Below, piece after piece: positions 27,541-35,802 of a stretch of DNA of 64,000 nucleotides. The stretch spans positions 62,001 to 126,000 of the forward strand of contig NZ_BOVK01000006.1 of assembly GCF_018403685.1 (NCBI RefSeq), read 5' to 3'. The stretch comes from Xylanibacillus composti (lineage in GTDB: Bacteria; Bacillota; Bacilli; Paenibacillales; K13). A model generated the notes under the pieces. The model made no database searches. It saw only the letters and a program-made list of their open reading frames with translations, and was not told where the DNA came from. Within the stretch, counting starts at the first letter, position 1. Each line of letters opens with the position of its first letter. Position numbers and translations under genes: made by a program.

Positions 27541-29157
27541 ATGGCAATGGAGTGGATGCGTTCGCTGGAACAAGATTATTCGCTGTCCGCGATCCAGTCG
27601 GGTTTTGATCAATTTATTCGAGGCGAAGTGAAGCTGGCAAACGTCCAGATGGAGGAAGGCAACGCTTCTGCGGAAATCCGTTCGCCAGACGGCGCCCTTG
27701 TTTTGGTGCGCATCCGGAGAGGTGCCTTCGTTCCCGGTCACTGCACGTGCGGCGCCAAGCACCCTTGCGAGCACGCGGCAGCTGTCTTGTTCGCCTTGAC
27801 AGCGAGCAGCGGCCGTCGGCCGGAAATGCTGCTGCAGGAAGTCTATGCGAAAGCACGCCAACGTCGGGACCGAGACGAGCAGCAAGCGAAGAAAAAACGT
27901 CTGGCCAAGGAACGGAAGCGCAAACGGGAGCTGGAGCAAAAGTGGCAGGAAGAGATCAATCGCTCCCTCGTCTTGAACACAGCCAACAGCGCTCGGGACT
28001 GGCAGTTTTTTACCAAGCAATGGTTTAAGAAATATCGTCTGGCTACAGAGCAGGCCGTGCAGGCAATGGCTGAGGACTATAAAGGCCGGATTCGGGCAAT
28101 GGCCTCTCCATGGCCGGCAACCCAGCGGCTGTTGTTCTGCTTATATATGGAACTGGAAATGTTGCTGGCGCTGGAGCATTATTGGAGCAAGTCAACAGCG
28201 GACGGGAAAGCGGGCGGAACGCATTCCAACCAGTTGTTTCACGAGTGTGCAGGTCGGGTAGCCGACTACCTGCATCAGTTGGATGCGGAGCAAGCGCAGG
28301 CACAATACAAATCCTATTTGAGCCTATTCCGCAACAAGCTGGATATCGGGGCACAACGGAAGGTAAAACGCACATTTTGGAACGATTTGTATCGCTATTT
28401 ATGGAGTTATTTGCTCATTGACGCCGATTGGAGAAACGAGGAGCGCAGCCGCCTCCGTGAATCGGCAGAACAAGGCGACAGCGCTGCGCTCATCGGGCTT
28501 TTTCATTTCGATATTCTGGCAGGGAATGATGAAGCGGCTTTCGCGAGGCTGGCCCAATTAGGCGATTCGCCACAAGCGCCGGTCGTGCGACCAAGCTTTT
28601 TCCAGCATTATCTGGATACGTTCAAGGCGCACAAGGAGTGGGAGCGAACCGCTCGCTGGCTTCGCAAGCTGGCACCGCGCTATAAGGGCGCCCGCAAAGA
28701 AGAGCTCGATATGTTCGTGCGCGTTTGGCAGGAATTGCTCCAGCATTTGCCATTGAGGGAGGAATGGGAGCAGACGATGTTCTTGCTGCTTCCATGGTCG
28801 TATGCCCACTTGGCCAAGGAGTTGCTCGAGCAAAAGCGAATTGACCGCTGGACGGACTTGACGCTTCGAATGGGGGCTGCCTCCAAATGGGTAAAGCCTG
28901 GGACGCTGTACCGCCTGGAGCAGGAGCATGGCTGGGAGCTGCTCCCGTTGTATCATCACTTGGCCGAGGAAGAGATTTCACGAAAGAACCGGCAAGGCTA
29001 TCAAGAAGCGGTCAAGTGGCTGAAACGGATTCGTTCGATTTATACGGCGGCAGGCAACGAGCAGGAATGGGTCCGTTTCGCGGCGCTGCTGAGAAAACGA
29101 TATATGCGCTTAAAAGCGTTCATAGATGAACTCGAGAAAGGAAAGCTGCTTCCATGA
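27541..29157 (+). CDS. SWIM zinc-finger protein, partner of the SNF2 ATPase
   Basis: A 538-residue protein with an N-terminal SWIM zinc finger: Cys68, Cys70, Cys76 and His78 in CTCGAKHPCEH, a DNA- or protein-binding fold. A Lys/Arg-rich coiled coil follows (about 100-140), then ~400 residues of helical sequence without a recognised domain. It starts at ATG after AAGGAGGGGG and its stop overlaps the ATG of the SNF2-like gene (ATGATGG). The pairing of a SWIM protein with a SNF2 ATPase is recurrent in Firmicutes and suggests one complex acting on DNA or on RNA polymerase. Confidence 0.88.
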   Translation: MAMEWMRSLEQDYSLSAIQSGFDQFIRGEVKLANVQMEEGNASAEIRSPDGALVLVRIRRGAFVPGHCTCGAKHPCEHAAAVLFALTASSGRRPEMLLQEVYAKARQRRDRDEQQAKKKRLAKERKRKRELEQKWQEEINRSLVLNTANSARDWQFFTKQWFKKYRLATEQAVQAMAEDYKGRIRAMASPWPATQRLLFCLYMELEMLLALEHYWSKSTADGKAGGTHSNQLFHECAGRVADYLHQLDAEQAQAQYKSYLSLFRNKLDIGAQRKVKRTFWNDLYRYLWSYLLIDADWRNEERSRLRESAEQGDSAALIGLFHFDILAGNDEAAFARLAQLGDSPQAPVVRPSFFQHYLDTFKAHKEWERTARWLRKLAPRYKGARKEELDMFVRVWQELLQHLPLREEWEQTMFLLLPWSYAHLAKELLEQKRIDRWTDLTLRMGAASKWVKPGTLYRLEQEHGWELLPLYHHLAEEEISRKNRQGYQEAVKWLKRIRSIYTAAGNEQEWVRFAALLRKRYMRLKAFIDELEKGKLLP

Positions 29158-32066
29158 TGGAATATGACCTGAAGACAATTGCGGTGCAGATTGCTTGGAA
29201 GCGTACGGAAGGCTTCTGGCTGTGGGCTTCCGACGATGCAGGCTTTCCATTAGCTGCCGAAGAGTTAAGGCGAATCCTGTTCGGCCGACATCGCCGCTCT
29301 TTCTTCGGAACGATATTGGAGATCAAATCGACCTCCTCTTTCGAGGCTATTTTATTGGATTCTTGGTCCGCTGTCGACTATTGGCAGCAGCCAGCTACGC
29401 TGCAGTATGCATCTGTAGACTTTGGCAAGCAAGGCGAAACGTTAAGACTTGCTGCAAATTGGCTGCAGCGGATATTGGCGGAGGGCTGGTTCAAGCCTGA
29501 GCTGTCTGTTTGGAGCGAAGGAACCTGGCATTGGGCCCCGGTTTTGCCGGCCGATCAACAACGTGCTTTTCAAACGATGCTGACGCAAGTGAAAGAAGCG
29601 GGTATTCCTTATGTGGAGGAATGGTTGCATGGCGCAGTGGCTGCCTGTATCGACCAGGTTCCCGAAGTAGAGGAGACCTGGGCGAGGATATTGGATGCGT
29701 ATCCGGCGCTTCGGACTGTCTCTTCTGTCTCCCAGCTTGATTCGGATGGCGAAGAACAGTGGCTTGAGGAAATCGGTCTAACTACGGAGCCGCGTCCTTT
29801 CGCCGTATCGCTGCAACTGGCCGAGCCGGAAGATGAGCGTGGCAAAGACTATTGGAAGCTCCAGTTTCGCCTGAAGGATCGCGAAAATGGGGAGTGGACG
29901 GCTATTGTAGGAACAGATGGCATTTTGCTCGATGGCACACCCCCGGAAACATGGCTCGGGCAAATTCCTGCCGCCTTGGGAAGCTGGACAGAAAAAGCGT
30001 TAAAGCTGGTACCGGAGTTGGCTGAACCGGAATCCCGCATGCAATTGAAATCCGGACTTACCGAAGAGGAAGCCGTGCGCTTCTTGACCGAATTCAGCCT
30101 TAGCTTGGCACAGGCTGGTCTTTCCATCTGGCTGCCGGGCTGGTGGGGGCAGGCTGTACGCTCCACTCCCCGCTTGAAGGCGAAGCTCCAACCGGGCATG
30201 ACAGCTTCCGCCGCTGAATCCTTATTTGGTCTGAAGCATGTATCCGCCTTTCAGGTACGACTGGCGCTCGGAGGCAAGGAATATTCGGAAGAAGAAATGG
30301 CAGCGCTTCTGCAAACGAAAAGACAGCTGGTCAAGCTTCATGGCCAATGGATATTTTTGGACCCTGTTATTATGGCGAAGCTGCGCAAGCGCATGAAGCG
30401 TTTGCAGCGCCAGGGATTAAGCTCGCATGAGTTGCTGCAGGCTGCTTTCATGCGACGAGCTAATGACTTGCAGGAAGCAGAGGGAGAAAAAAGTTGGGAA
30501 GCAGTAGAGGCCGATGCCGAGCTTCTCGACATTGACCTAGACGATGCCCTGCAAGCAGCCTCCGAGATGCTCATGCAAAAACAGGGCTTTCCGCTAATAC
30601 CGATGCCCGCAGCTTTTCAAGGCGAGCTGCGGTCCTATCAGCGGCAAGGCGCCTCCTGGCTTGCTTATTTATTCGAATATGGCTTGGGTGGCTGTCTGGC
30701 AGATGATATGGGACTGGGCAAAACCATTCAGTGGATCGCCTACTTCCTGCACTTGAAAGAGACGGGAAGACTGACGGGTCCTTCTCTGCTGATTTGTCCT
30801 ACATCTGTACTTGGCAACTGGCAGAAGGAATTGGAGAGATTCGCGCCAAGCCTTCGCGTCCGTCTTCATCACGGGCCTGAACGGCAGCGGGGAGATGACT
30901 TTGCCGAACTGCTAAGGGATACCGATCTGTTCCTTACGAGCTACGCGCTCGCGCATATGGATCGGGAGGAATTCAGCTCTGCCGAATGGTGCTGCTTGTG
31001 CCTGGATGAGGCACAGAATGTCAAAAATTCGTACACGAAGCAGGCGCAAGCGATCCGAACCTTTCGCGCCAAGCATCGCGTTGCCTTGACCGGCACGCCA
31101 ATCGAAAACAGACTGACAGAGCTTTGGTCCATTATGGATTTTCTGAATCCGCATTATTTGGGCAGCAACCGGCAATTTACCAAGAAAGTCGTTCAGCCGC
31201 TGGAAAAGACGAACGATCCCGTCTTAATCGGGCAGGTGCAGCGTTGGGTGCAGCCATTCCTGCTGCGCAGGGTGAAGAAGGAGCCTGCGATTCAGCTGGA
31301 TTTGCCGGATAAGCAGGAATTCAAAACATACGTCACGTTAACGGCTGAGCAGGCGGCTTTGTACGAATCTGTCCTGAACAAATTATTCGATTCGATCGAG
31401 AAGCTGCCGCCGATGGAAAGAAGAGGCACAGTTCTGGCTGCATTAACAAGGCTTAAGCAGGTTTGCGGCCATCCGGCGCTGCTCTTGAAGGAGTCTCCGC
31501 AGCATGTCCGGGCAGATCGCTCGCAAAAGCTTGTTCGTCTGCTGGAGATGGTGCAGGAAGTGCGGGCGAAAGGGGAGCGCTGTCTGATCTTTACGCAATT
31601 CGTAGAAATGGGCGAGATTCTAAAAGCTGTGCTGCAACAGCGATTCAAGGAAGAAGTTCTCTTTTTGTACGGCGGCGTGCCCAAGCAGGAACGCGACCGG
31701 ATGATTGAACGATTTCAGGATGGAGGGCATGGGAACAAACCCGGCCTGTTCGTGCTTTCGCTGAAAGCGGGCGGGACTGGACTCAATCTGACAGGCGCAA
31801 ATCACGTGTTCCATTACGATCGGTGGTGGAATCCAGCCGTGGAGAATCAAGCAACGGACCGTGCCTACCGAATCGGGCAGACGCGCGAGGTGCAGGTGCA
31901 TAAGATGATTGCTCTTGGAACGCTGGAGGAACGGATTGATGAGATGATCGATCGCAAGCAGGAATGGAGCCGACGCATTGTCGGAAGCGGAGAAAGCTGG
32001 GTAAGCGAGCTGTCGGATAACGAATTGAAGAGTCTGTTCGAGCTGCGGCAGCCGCTGCTCAGCTAA
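29154..32066 (+). CDS. SNF2-family DNA-dependent ATPase/helicase
   Basis: A 970-residue superfamily-2 ATPase. The first ~480 residues form a helical N-terminal region of the bacterial SNF2-associated type. The ATPase core begins with ELRSYQRQGASWLAYL (Q-motif region); motif I is DDMGLGKTIQ with Lys523, motif II is DEAQ at 618-621, motif III is LTGTPIEN, and the C-terminal lobe holds VFHYDRWWNPAVENQATDRAYRIGQ (motifs V-VI). It probably translocates on double-stranded DNA like HepA/RapA. It overlaps the SWIM gene by 4 bases, so translation is coupled. Confidence 0.94.
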   Translation: MMEYDLKTIAVQIAWKRTEGFWLWASDDAGFPLAAEELRRILFGRHRRSFFGTILEIKSTSSFEAILLDSWSAVDYWQQPATLQYASVDFGKQGETLRLAANWLQRILAEGWFKPELSVWSEGTWHWAPVLPADQQRAFQTMLTQVKEAGIPYVEEWLHGAVAACIDQVPEVEETWARILDAYPALRTVSSVSQLDSDGEEQWLEEIGLTTEPRPFAVSLQLAEPEDERGKDYWKLQFRLKDRENGEWTAIVGTDGILLDGTPPETWLGQIPAALGSWTEKALKLVPELAEPESRMQLKSGLTEEEAVRFLTEFSLSLAQAGLSIWLPGWWGQAVRSTPRLKAKLQPGMTASAAESLFGLKHVSAFQVRLALGGKEYSEEEMAALLQTKRQLVKLHGQWIFLDPVIMAKLRKRMKRLQRQGLSSHELLQAAFMRRANDLQEAEGEKSWEAVEADAELLDIDLDDALQAASEMLMQKQGFPLIPMPAAFQGELRSYQRQGASWLAYLFEYGLGGCLADDMGLGKTIQWIAYFLHLKETGRLTGPSLLICPTSVLGNWQKELERFAPSLRVRLHHGPERQRGDDFAELLRDTDLFLTSYALAHMDREEFSSAEWCCLCLDEAQNVKNSYTKQAQAIRTFRAKHRVALTGTPIENRLTELWSIMDFLNPHYLGSNRQFTKKVVQPLEKTNDPVLIGQVQRWVQPFLLRRVKKEPAIQLDLPDKQEFKTYVTLTAEQAALYESVLNKLFDSIEKLPPMERRGTVLAALTRLKQVCGHPALLLKESPQHVRADRSQKLVRLLEMVQEVRAKGERCLIFTQFVEMGEILKAVLQQRFKEEVLFLYGGVPKQERDRMIERFQDGGHGNKPGLFVLSLKAGGTGLNLTGANHVFHYDRWWNPAVENQATDRAYRIGQTREVQVHKMIALGTLEERIDEMIDRKQEWSRRIVGSGESWVSELSDNELKSLFELRQPLLS

Positions 32067-32082
32067 GGAAGGAGTGCAACGC

Positions 32083-32274
32083 ATGGGAGAGCAAATATCC
32101 AAGTCGCCGCTCTGGGACAAATTTTATGAGGCAATTCGGCAGGCGGCGACACAAGCTGTGGAGACACCCGAGCGAAATATGGACAGGGATGCGGCAAAGC
32201 CGGACGCTCAGCATGACGCCAAGCAGGGGGAGCAGCAAACAAATTATCAAGCAGAGAGAGGGGGAGAACGATGA
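32083..32274 (+). CDS. Small hydrophilic protein of unknown function
   Basis: A 63-residue polar protein (SPLWDKFYEAIRQAATQAVETPERN...) with an N-terminal amphipathic helix and a Gln/Asp/Ala-rich, probably disordered tail. A strong AAGGAAGGAG precedes the ATG at 32083. Its stop overlaps the next ATG (ATGA), so it is coupled to the oxidoreductase gene and follows the SNF2 gene by 16 bases. I do not recognise the family. Confidence 0.65.
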   Translation: MGEQISKSPLWDKFYEAIRQAATQAVETPERNMDRDAAKPDAQHDAKQGEQQTNYQAERGGER

Positions 32275-33338
32275 GAACGGTAAACGTGGGGCTGGTCGGG
32301 TACGGCATGGCCGGTCAAGTCTTCCATGCGTCAGTGATAAGCAGTGTTGCGGGTCTCCAGCTGCATAGCGTTGTGGAAAGAAGGAGCAATCAATCGCAGG
32401 AGCGCTACAAGCACGTAAAGGTTGTGAGAAGTGCGGAGGAATTGGTCAAGGATTCGAACATCGAACTGGTTGTCATTGCTACACCCAATGACTCGCATTC
32501 GGCTCTTGCGGAGCTCGCGCTGGCGCACGGCAAGCATGTAGTCGTAGATAAGCCGTTTACCGTAAGTGTTGCAGAAGCCCAAAGGCTCATCCGTCTAGCG
32601 AAGCAGAACGGGCTGCTGTTGAGCGTCTTTCACAACCGCCGCTGGGACGGTGATTTTATGACCGTTCGTCAGTTGATCACTGAAGGCGCGTTAGGACGGG
32701 TTGTGGAATATGAAGCGCACTTTGACCGCTATCGTCCGCAATTGAAGCCGGGGGCTTGGCGGGAAGCAGAGTTGCCCGGATCCGGATTGCTTTATGATTT
32801 GGGATCGCATTTGATTGACCAAGCGTTCCAGCTGTTTGGCCATCCGCAAACGGTTTACGCAGCATGCAAAAAGCAGCGGGACGGAGCGCAGGCGGATGAT
32901 GCGTTCGAGATCAAGCTGGGGTACGATGATCTGACGGTTACGTTGAAGGCAGGCATGCTGGTAAGGGAGCTTGGTCCGCATTTTGTTATTCACGGAACGA
33001 AGGGATCGTTCGTCAAATACGGAATGGACCCGCAGGAGGCGGCTCTAAAGCGCGGTGAAGTGCCAGGGAGCAAGAGTGATTGGGGCATGGAGCCAGAAGC
33101 GCAGTGGGGAACGTTGAACGCGGAGATAGCCGGCTTGCACGTCATTGGCAAGATCGAAACGCTTCCCGGCGCATACGAGCGTTATTATGCGGACATCTAT
33201 GAATCCATCGTGGAAGGGCGTGTCCCCGCAGTAAAGGCCGAGGAAGCGTTAGCTGTCATTCGCTGTATTGAACTCGCGAACGAAAGCCAGGAGAAGCGAA
33301 GGGTTGTCCCGTTCGACTTGCAATTGGAAGCGGATTGA
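32271..33338 (+). CDS. Gfo/Idh/MocA-family NAD(P)-dependent oxidoreductase
   Basis: A 355-residue oxidoreductase, usual length. The Rossmann nucleotide-binding motif VGLVGYGMAGQVFH is at the N-terminus, VIATPNDSHSALAELAL follows, and the family's VVDKPFT motif carries the key lysine (about residue 96). The C-terminal domain has the expected alpha/beta pattern including the GSHLIDQAFQLFG segment with its conserved histidine. Substrates of this family are sugars, inositols or related cyclic compounds; the exact one is unknown. Confidence 0.93.
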   Translation: MRTVNVGLVGYGMAGQVFHASVISSVAGLQLHSVVERRSNQSQERYKHVKVVRSAEELVKDSNIELVVIATPNDSHSALAELALAHGKHVVVDKPFTVSVAEAQRLIRLAKQNGLLLSVFHNRRWDGDFMTVRQLITEGALGRVVEYEAHFDRYRPQLKPGAWREAELPGSGLLYDLGSHLIDQAFQLFGHPQTVYAACKKQRDGAQADDAFEIKLGYDDLTVTLKAGMLVRELGPHFVIHGTKGSFVKYGMDPQEAALKRGEVPGSKSDWGMEPEAQWGTLNAEIAGLHVIGKIETLPGAYERYYADIYESIVEGRVPAVKAEEALAVIRCIELANESQEKRRVVPFDLQLEAD

Positions 33339-33382
33339 TTGACAATAGAGTAAAGAAGCTCAATGATGGAGGAGGAGCAACC

Positions 33383-33712
33383 ATGAAGAAAATAGAATCC
33401 ATAGAGCAGTATCAGGAACTTATCCATCGCGACACGCCGACTGCAATCAAGTATTACACAACCTGGTGTCCGGATTGCAAAAATTTCGACCGGTTTATTA
33501 CAGACATTATAGCGGAGCGCAGCGATTTGGAGTGGGTGGAGATGGATGCAGAGCAGTTTCAGGAAATCGCAGAATCGAATGAAGTACGCGGCATTCCAAG
33601 TTTGCTCGTATTCCAAAAAGGCGAGAAAGTCGGGCATCTGCACAGCAAATTTGCCAAGACGCCGGATCAGGTGCGCGATTATTTGAATGAGCTGCCGTTG
33701 CAAACGACATAA
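33383..33712 (+). CDS. Thioredoxin-family protein
   Basis: A 109-residue thioredoxin fold protein with the redox motif WCPDC (Cys29 and Cys32) and the cis-proline segment RGIPSLLVFQKGE. No signal peptide, so cytoplasmic. The ATG at 33383 has GGAGGAGG ahead; the longer open frame upstream overlaps the previous gene and is not needed. The active site CPDC differs from the CGPC of housekeeping thioredoxin, pointing to a specialised reductase. A perfect terminator follows. Confidence 0.92.
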   Translation: MKKIESIEQYQELIHRDTPTAIKYYTTWCPDCKNFDRFITDIIAERSDLEWVEMDAEQFQEIAESNEVRGIPSLLVFQKGEKVGHLHSKFAKTPDQVRDYLNELPLQTT

Positions 33713-33739
33713 ACGGATGATTATCTGCTTATACTTTTG

Positions 33740-33770
33740 GCTGTCCAGTTATGGACAGCTTTTTTTTTTT
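33740..33770 (+). terminator. Intrinsic terminator after the thioredoxin-like gene
   Basis: GCTGTCCA (33740-33747), loop GTTA, TGGACAGC (33752-33759), then eleven T residues. Confidence 0.96.
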
Positions 33771-33851
33771 CATAGGTTCGTGTTTCATAAAACATGCCAT
33801 TCATTGCGATACTAAGCAAACAGTGAATCTATGACAAAAGGTGTGAAAGGC

Positions 33852-35150
33852 ATGATCCTTGCGCTGCGTGAAATGAGTGGAACGATGAAGGTGCTGCTGT
33901 TCGGAGTATTAGCCGCCCACCTTGCCACTTATATGGTCGTTCCGCTGCTCCCCATTTATTTGAAGCTGGCCAAGCACATGAGTGTAACGCAGATCGGGCT
34001 GACTCTCGGGCTAACACCGTTCGCCTTTCAGGCGGGCAGTTTGCTCGGAGGCTGGCTTTCTGACCGCGTCGGGCGCAGGATGATTATTGCCGGTGGAGCT
34101 TGGATTAATGCGGCGGCGCTAGTTGGCTATGCGCTGGCTGAACCGGCATGGCTGCTGATGGGCATGGCGCTGTTGAATGGCCTTGGCATAGGGCTGAACG
34201 CACCGGCGACCAAAGCGGCCATTGCCGCCATTGCTTCGGACGCAACGCTCAAAACCACTGCCTTCTCATTGCGCGGCATTGCGGCCAACATTGGTATAGC
34301 CACAGCCGGACTCCTCACGTTTTTCGTTTTGGGCGGCGCATCCGCGTACCTATTTTACACGGCTGCCGGTTGCTATGCGCTCCTGGGAGCCGTGAATGGG
34401 CTGCTGCTCCCGAAAGGCTGCGGAGATGCGCCTTGCCAGTCACCAGAACTGAAAGCGTACAAGGCTGTATTTACAAATAAAGCGTTCATTGGGTTTTCAC
34501 TAGTGACCGTGTTGGTGTGGGCCTTGTATACGCAGCTTTCCCTAAGCTTGCCGCTTCGGGCGGAGAGCATCCTGTCCGATCCGGGAATTGTCAGCTTAAT
34601 TTGGACCATGAACAGCCTGATCGTCATTTCGCTGCAGACGACCATGACGCGGCTGTTTATTCAAGGTCGGCATCCGGCAACGGTGTTGGCTGCCGGCGTC
34701 CTGTTTCTCGGCGGCGGACTTGCATCCTTGTATGGGTCAACCTCCTTCTATGGTTTGGCACTCAGCGGTGCGGTCTTCATTGTCGGCGAGATGCTCGTTC
34801 TCCCCACGATTGACGCTACAGTTTCGAGGATTGCTGCCGCGCCGATGGTCGGTGTATTTTTCGGCGTCTCGAATTTTATTGCCGGTGTGGGTGAAAGCGG
34901 TGGCAAATTCGCGGGCGGGCAGATGCTTGCCTTCGGTACAATGACGGCGTTGCCATGGTTGACCTATGCTGTTTTGGCAGTAGTGGTCAGCGGCTTGCTC
35001 TATGCGCTTCGGTTCTGGAAGCCGCTTCAGCTGGCATTGATGCCTGCTGCCGAACCGGTGACGGCAGAGAGGCTGTCAATTCCCGCGAGGAACGGACATG
35101 AGCGGATGTTCAAGCTGCCACGGTGGAAGAAAAAGACGAAATCAAAATGA
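33852..35150 (+). CDS. Major facilitator superfamily transporter
   Basis: A 432-residue membrane protein with about twelve hydrophobic segments. The MFS signature between helices 2 and 3 reads GGWLSDRVGRRMII (about residues 66-80). The ATG at 33852 is preferred because AAAGGTG lies 8 bases upstream; an ATG at 33831 lacks a ribosome binding site. The C-terminal tail is short and basic (KLPRWKKKTKSK). It looks like a proton-driven exporter of the drug/metabolite type. It ends just before the csoR promoter and is transcribed towards it. Confidence 0.92.
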   Translation: MILALREMSGTMKVLLFGVLAAHLATYMVVPLLPIYLKLAKHMSVTQIGLTLGLTPFAFQAGSLLGGWLSDRVGRRMIIAGGAWINAAALVGYALAEPAWLLMGMALLNGLGIGLNAPATKAAIAAIASDATLKTTAFSLRGIAANIGIATAGLLTFFVLGGASAYLFYTAAGCYALLGAVNGLLLPKGCGDAPCQSPELKAYKAVFTNKAFIGFSLVTVLVWALYTQLSLSLPLRAESILSDPGIVSLIWTMNSLIVISLQTTMTRLFIQGRHPATVLAAGVLFLGGGLASLYGSTSFYGLALSGAVFIVGEMLVLPTIDATVSRIAAAPMVGVFFGVSNFIAGVGESGGKFAGGQMLAFGTMTALPWLTYAVLAVVVSGLLYALRFWKPLQLALMPAAEPVTAERLSIPARNGHERMFKLPRWKKKTKSK

Positions 35151-35162
35151 TGAACGAATCGC

Positions 35163-35220
35163 TTGACATACCCCCGATGGGTATATTACAATCGACGTAT
35201 CCGATACCCCATGGAGGTAT
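35163..35220 (+). promoter_or_regulatory. csoR-copZ promoter with two copper-repressor operators
   Basis: A -35 box TTGACA (35163-35168) and a -10 box TACAAT (35187-35192) are spaced 18 bases. Between them lies the dyad ATACCCCCGATGGGTAT (35168-35184), a good match to the GC-rich ATACCC/GGGTAT CsoR-type operator. A second dyad, ATACCCCATGGAGGTAT (35204-35220), covers the csoR ribosome binding site. This fits self-repression by CsoR, released by Cu(I). Confidence 0.85.
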
Positions 35221-35224
35221 GTAG

Positions 35225-35533
35225 ATGGTAGATCAGTGTCATACTGCGATGACAGAACGCAAGAGCCATCATTCCGAAGAGATGAAGGCGAATTTGCAGT
35301 CTCGTCTGAACCGGATCGAAGGCCAAATCCGCGGTGTGAAATCGATGATTGAACGAGATGTATACTGCGATGATGTGCTGAACCAAATTGCTGCGGTACA
35401 GTCTGCCTTGAATAGTGTCGGCAAACTGCTGCTGGAAGGGCACATGAGGAGCTGTGTGATTGAGCGCATTCAATCAGGCGAGGAAGAAGTCATTGACGAG
35501 CTGCTCGTTACAGTCAAGAAATTAATGAAATAA
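35225..35533 (+). CDS. csoR: Copper-sensing transcriptional repressor CsoR
   Basis: A 102-residue all-helical CsoR/RcnR-family repressor. The Cu(I) ligands read as Cys48 (VYCDD), His73 (EGHMRS) and Cys77 (RSCVIER), the C-H-C pattern specific for copper-sensing CsoR; a His/Cys-rich N-terminal tail (CHTAMTERKSHH) may add binding. LNRIEGQIRGVKSMIE is the family's DNA-facing helix. It starts at ATG after GGAGGT, with an operator overlapping that site. copZ follows after 21 bases. Confidence 0.96.
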   Translation: MVDQCHTAMTERKSHHSEEMKANLQSRLNRIEGQIRGVKSMIERDVYCDDVLNQIAAVQSALNSVGKLLLEGHMRSCVIERIQSGEEEVIDELLVTVKKLMK

Positions 35534-35554
35534 TGAAGAAGAGGAGAGAGAAAG

Positions 35555-35755
35555 ATGGCAAATTTAAGCTTGAAAGTAGAAGGAATGTCCTGCGGACACT
35601 GTGTAAGCGCGGTAGAGAAGGCATTGCGCGAGATTGGAGCACAAGGCAAGGTTGATTTGGAAGCCAAGAAGGTAGACATTGAGTATGACGACTCGAAGCT
35701 GCAGCCTCAAGCGATTAAGGAAGCGATTGAAGGACAAGGTTACGATGTAGTTTGA
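35555..35755 (+). CDS. copZ: Copper chaperone CopZ
   Basis: A 66-residue HMA-fold metallochaperone with the motif GMSCGHC (Cys13 and Cys16), which hands Cu(I) to a P-type ATPase. It is in the csoR operon and presumably induced by copper. The usual partner copA is absent: the next gene is a convergent histidine kinase and a hairpin terminator lies between. The exporter must therefore be encoded elsewhere. Confidence 0.96.
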   Translation: MANLSLKVEGMSCGHCVSAVEKALREIGAQGKVDLEAKKVDIEYDDSKLQPQAIKEAIEGQGYDVV

Positions 35756-35761
35756 TCGACG

Positions 35762-35796
35762 GGAGGGGGGCGGTTGTAACCGCCATCCCTTCCTTT
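35762..35796. terminator. Terminator between copZ and the convergent histidine kinase
   Basis: GGAGGGGGGCGGTT pairs with AACCGCCATCCCTTCC around a two-base turn, followed by TTTTCC on the plus strand. It may serve both converging transcripts. Confidence 0.8.
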
Positions 35797-35802
35797 TCCA
35801 TG

